A stretch of DNA of 6,491 bases, taken from positions 1-6,491 of the forward strand of contig CATPBQ010000352.1 in NCBI GenBank assembly GCA_955652795.1, given 5' to 3'. This DNA comes from an uncultured Steroidobacteraceae bacterium. GTDB taxonomy: Bacteria; Pseudomonadota; Gammaproteobacteria; Steroidobacterales; Steroidobacteraceae. Position 1 is the stretch's first letter. Every line of letters starts with the position of its first letter. Made by a program: the position numbers and the translations under genes. Shown piece by piece: positions 4,211 to 6,491 of this stretch. The notes below the pieces were generated by a model that saw only the letters and a program-made list of their open reading frames with translations, searched no databases and was not told where the DNA came from.

Positions 4211-6019
4211 CTAGCTTCCGCGCGCATCGCGGTGGCCCAGTTTTATGATAAGTCTTTGAAATTCCTCGAGTTCATGGGGTAACAAACTGCCCGCGCGGCT
4301 CTTGGTCTCGAGAGCCTCCAGGCGCCGTCCCGCCGCCAGATCCGCGAGCTTCCCGAGCGCGCCGCGAAGCTCGCCCGCGGCTGCGGCGGCATCGGTAATG
4401 ACTTCCTCGCGCTCGAGGAGTTTCTGCAGCGCCTCCGCGCCCGCCCGACCGCTCCAGCGCTGGATGACCTGGGCGGAGATCTGAGCCGGTTGCTCGCGCA
4501 GATTGTCGAGCAGCTCACGCAGCAGGCCGATGCCGGCTTCCTCGCTCGTATCGAGTCCGGCGCGCTCCGCGAGGCTCACTTCACCCGCGATGGCCGGGTA
4601 GTGCAGCAGCCTCACGATCGCCTGCCGCACCAGACTGCCGCGTCCGGCTCCCCGGGTGGCAGGTGTGGGCCTGCGCCGGGCGGGCGCCGCCGGCGCCGCG
4701 CCCGCAGGGAGGTTGCGCCCGGAGGTCCACAGCTCAGCCAGGCGCTGCGGGGGCAGGCCCACGACCTGCGCGAGCCGCTCGAGCAGCAACTCGCGGTAGA
4801 CACCTTCCGGAACCCTCGCGAACAGTGGCCGCGCACTTTCCGCAAAGCGCGCGCGTCCGTCGGCGTGTGCCAGCTCGCTCTGCTCCGACAACTCCTGCAC
4901 CAGGTACTCCGACAACGGCACGGCGCTCTGCAGACGCTGCTCGAACGCTTCGCGACCTTCCGCGCCTACCAGCGTGTCGGGATCGTGACCCTCCGGCAGG
5001 AACAGGAAGCGGATCTCGCGTCCTTCGCGCGCCTCCGGCAGCGCCTGTTGCAGCGCGCGCCACGCCGCCGCACGCCCGGCGCGATCGCCGTCAAAGGCGA
5101 ACACCACCGCGGGCACGAGGCGAAAGATGCGCCGGAAGTGCTCGGGCGTGGTCGCGGTGCCGAGCGTGGCCAGCGCGTAGTCGACCCCCGACTGATGCAG
5201 CCGCACGACATCCATATAGCCTTCGACTACGACCAACCGCGTGAGGTTGGGACGCGCGCGCCGTGTCTCGTAGATGCCGTATAGCTCGCGACCCTTGTGA
5301 AACAGCACCGTCTCGGGGGAGTTGAGGTATTTCGGCTCCCCCGCATCGATGATGCGTCCGCCGAAGGCGATCACGCGGCCACGGGCATCGCGGATGGGAA
5401 ACATGATGCGGTCACGGAAGCGGTCGTAGTGACGCTCGCCGTCGCGCACCTGGCCGCGCTCACGCTCGACGATCAGGCCGGCGTCGGCGAGGCGCTGGCG
5501 GTCGGCGTCAGCGGCGCCGAAGCGCCGCAACACCTCGTTCCACGAGTTCGCCGCGTAGCCAAGACCGAAGCGCGCGATGGTTTCCGGTGCGAGTCCACGT
5601 TGCGCGAGGTAATCGCGGGCGCGTGCATCGCGCGCCAGGCCCTGCGCGTAGAAGCCCGCGACCCGTGCCATCAGTTCGAACAGCGGCTCATCGGCGCGCC
5701 GCGCGCTGCTGTCGACGCCGCCCTCGTGCGGGACTTCCAGCCCCAGCCGCGTGGCGAGCTCCTCGACGGCCTCCGGAAACGCCATATGATCGTGATCCAT
5801 GAGGAAGCCGAGCACCGTACCGTGCTTGCCGCAGCCGAAGCAGTGATAGAACTGCTTGTCGGGGCTCACCCAGAAGGACGGGGTCTTCTCGTTGTGGAAC
5901 GGGCAGCAGGCCTTGTACTCGCGACCGGCCTTCTTCAGCTGCACGCGTGCGCCGATCACCTCCACGATGTCGGCGCGGGCGATCAGCTCGTCGATGAAGT
6001 TCTGGGGGATGCGTCCCAA
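4211..6019 (-). CDS. dnaG: DNA primase DnaG
   Basis: DnaG makes the RNA primers for leading- and lagging-strand synthesis at the replication fork, working with the DnaB helicase. From the TTG start at 6019 it has 602 residues (E. coli 581). Residue numbers here use that start. The N-terminal CHC2 zinc-binding domain has Cys39, His42, Cys60 and Cys63 in ACCPFHNEKTPSF and FYHCFGCG. The catalytic core includes the KYLNSPET..FHKG..LYG segment (about 230-248) and the TOPRIM fold with VVVEGYMD (Glu266) and FAFDGDRAG (Asp310, Asp312). A Pro/Ala/Arg-rich linker (about 436-460) leads to the helical DnaB-binding domain (about 460-602). TTG was chosen because it gives an N-terminus of GRIPQNFIDEL, one residue shorter than E. 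coli's and aligned from there. A GTG at 6082 would add 21 unrelated residues and overlap yqeY by 38 bp. Neither start has a clear Shine-Dalgarno. It lies 25 bp after yqeY, so it is probably co-transcribed. Confidence 0.96.
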   Translation of the reverse strand: MGRIPQNFIDELIARADIVEVIGARVQLKKAGREYKACCPFHNEKTPSFWVSPDKQFYHCFGCGKHGTVLGFLMDHDHMAFPEAVEELATRLGLEVPHEGGVDSSARRADEPLFELMARVAGFYAQGLARDARARDYLAQRGLAPETIARFGLGYAANSWNEVLRRFGAADADRQRLADAGLIVERERGQVRDGERHYDRFRDRIMFPIRDARGRVIAFGGRIIDAGEPKYLNSPETVLFHKGRELYGIYETRRARPNLTRLVVVEGYMDVVRLHQSGVDYALATLGTATTPEHFRRIFRLVPAVVFAFDGDRAGRAAAWRALQQALPEAREGREIRFLFLPEGHDPDTLVGAEGREAFEQRLQSAVPLSEYLVQELSEQSELAHADGRARFAESARPLFARVPEGVYRELLLERLAQVVGLPPQRLAELWTSGRNLPAGAAPAAPARRRPTPATRGAGRGSLVRQAIVRLLHYPAIAGEVSLAERAGLDTSEEAGIGLLRELLDNLREQPAQISAQVIQRWSGRAGAEALQKLLEREEVITDAAAAAGELRGALGKLADLAAGRRLEALETKSRAGSLLPHELEEFQRLIIKLGHRDARGS

Positions 6020-6044
6020 ACGTATGGCCGCGCCACGAAGAAAA

Positions 6045-6488
6045 TCAGCCCAGTCTCTGCTTGATCCGCGCGCTGACCGCACCCATGTCGGCGCGGCCCT
6101 GGGCCCTGGGCTTCACGACCGCCATGACCTTGCCCATGTCCTTGATCGAGGCCGCGCCGGTCGCGGCGATCGCCTCGCCGATCAGCGCATCGATCTGCGC
6201 CTCGCTCATCTGCGCGGGCAGGTAGCCCTGCAGCACGGTGATCTCGGCAGTTTCCCTGGCCACCAGGTCGGCGCGTCCGCCGCTTTCAAACTGGGTGATG
6301 GCCTCGCGACGCTGTTTGATCATTTTATCCAGGACCGCGAGCACCTGGCCGTCGTCGAGCATGATGCGCTCATCGACTTCGCGCTGCTTGATCGCGGCCA
6401 GCGCCAGGCGGATCGCGGCGAGCCGCTCTTTCTCGCCGGCCCGCATCGCGCTCTTCATGTCCTCGGTGATGCGTTCCCTGAGCGCCAT
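6045..6488 (-). CDS. yqeY: YqeY/GatB-domain protein
   Basis: This 147-residue cytoplasmic protein belongs to the YqeY family, which resembles the tRNA-binding tail of GatB, the amidotransferase subunit. Its exact role is not established; it is often found between rpsU and dnaG. Family marks are the N-terminal helical part (MALRERITEDMKSAMRAGEK, then RLAAIRLALAAIKQREVDER), the central DDGQVLAVLDKMIKQRREAITQFESGGR and ETAEITVLQGYLPAQMSEAQ, and the C-terminal GAASIKDMGKVMAVVKPRAQGRADMGAVSARIKQRL. The length is typical for the family (about 148). The ATG is at 6488, only 3 bases from the window edge, so its ribosome-binding site cannot be seen, but the N-terminus matches the family. The gene is complete. 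rpsU is likely just outside the window on the same strand. Confidence 0.93.
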   Translation of the reverse strand: MALRERITEDMKSAMRAGEKERLAAIRLALAAIKQREVDERIMLDDGQVLAVLDKMIKQRREAITQFESGGRADLVARETAEITVLQGYLPAQMSEAQIDALIGEAIAATGAASIKDMGKVMAVVKPRAQGRADMGAVSARIKQRLG

Positions 6489-6491
6489 GGC

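Noticed and set aside
4244..4249. TATGAT on the plus strand as a -10 element
   Set aside because: It lies inside the dnaG 3' coding end with no -35 partner and no downstream plus-strand gene.
4490..6064. Long plus-strand open frames (4490-5284 and 5297-6064)
   Set aside because: Antisense shadows of dnaG, with no plausible start signals or family features.

Overview
The window looks like GC-rich proteobacterial chromosome, most likely a gammaproteobacterium. The RpoD C-terminal half reads like gammaproteobacterial RpoD (for example the GDDEDSHLGDFIED and FGIDMNTDHT segments). The minus strand carries a yqeY-dnaG-rpoD cluster, the variant of the macromolecular synthesis operon that has yqeY next to dnaG; rpsU would be expected just beyond the right edge. 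A tRNA-Ile2 gene near rpoD also fits this lineage (from memory, E. coli ileX lies close to rpoD). Genus cannot be told.

Layout. Positions 2-314 (minus) hold a tRNA-Ile(CAU) gene split between anticodon position 36 and position 37 by a 240-nt group I self-splicing intron. It resembles the known Azoarcus tRNA-Ile(CAU) intron but carries an extra stem between P7 and P3'. Next come a short lipoprotein gene (347-619, minus) that may be the remnant of a longer thioredoxin-like gene, and, divergently, a beta-class glutathione S-transferase (697-1305, plus). Two small plus-strand genes follow: an unrecognised 66-residue protein (1399-1599) and a DUF4404-type protein (1613-1903). A convergent gap with two dyads (1904-1954) separates them from rpoD (1950-4091, minus), an AT-rich putative promoter gap (4092-4210), dnaG (4211-6019, minus) and yqeY (6045-6488, minus).

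How the parts work together. DnaG primes DNA replication and RpoD is the housekeeping sigma factor. YqeY resembles the tRNA-binding domain of the GatB amidotransferase subunit. The split tRNA-Ile2 reads the rare AUA codon only after its intron is removed and C34 is changed to lysidine. The GST and the small genes look like an unrelated insertion between rpoD and the tRNA.

The most remarkable element is the intron. No CRISPR array, insertion sequence or phage gene was seen.
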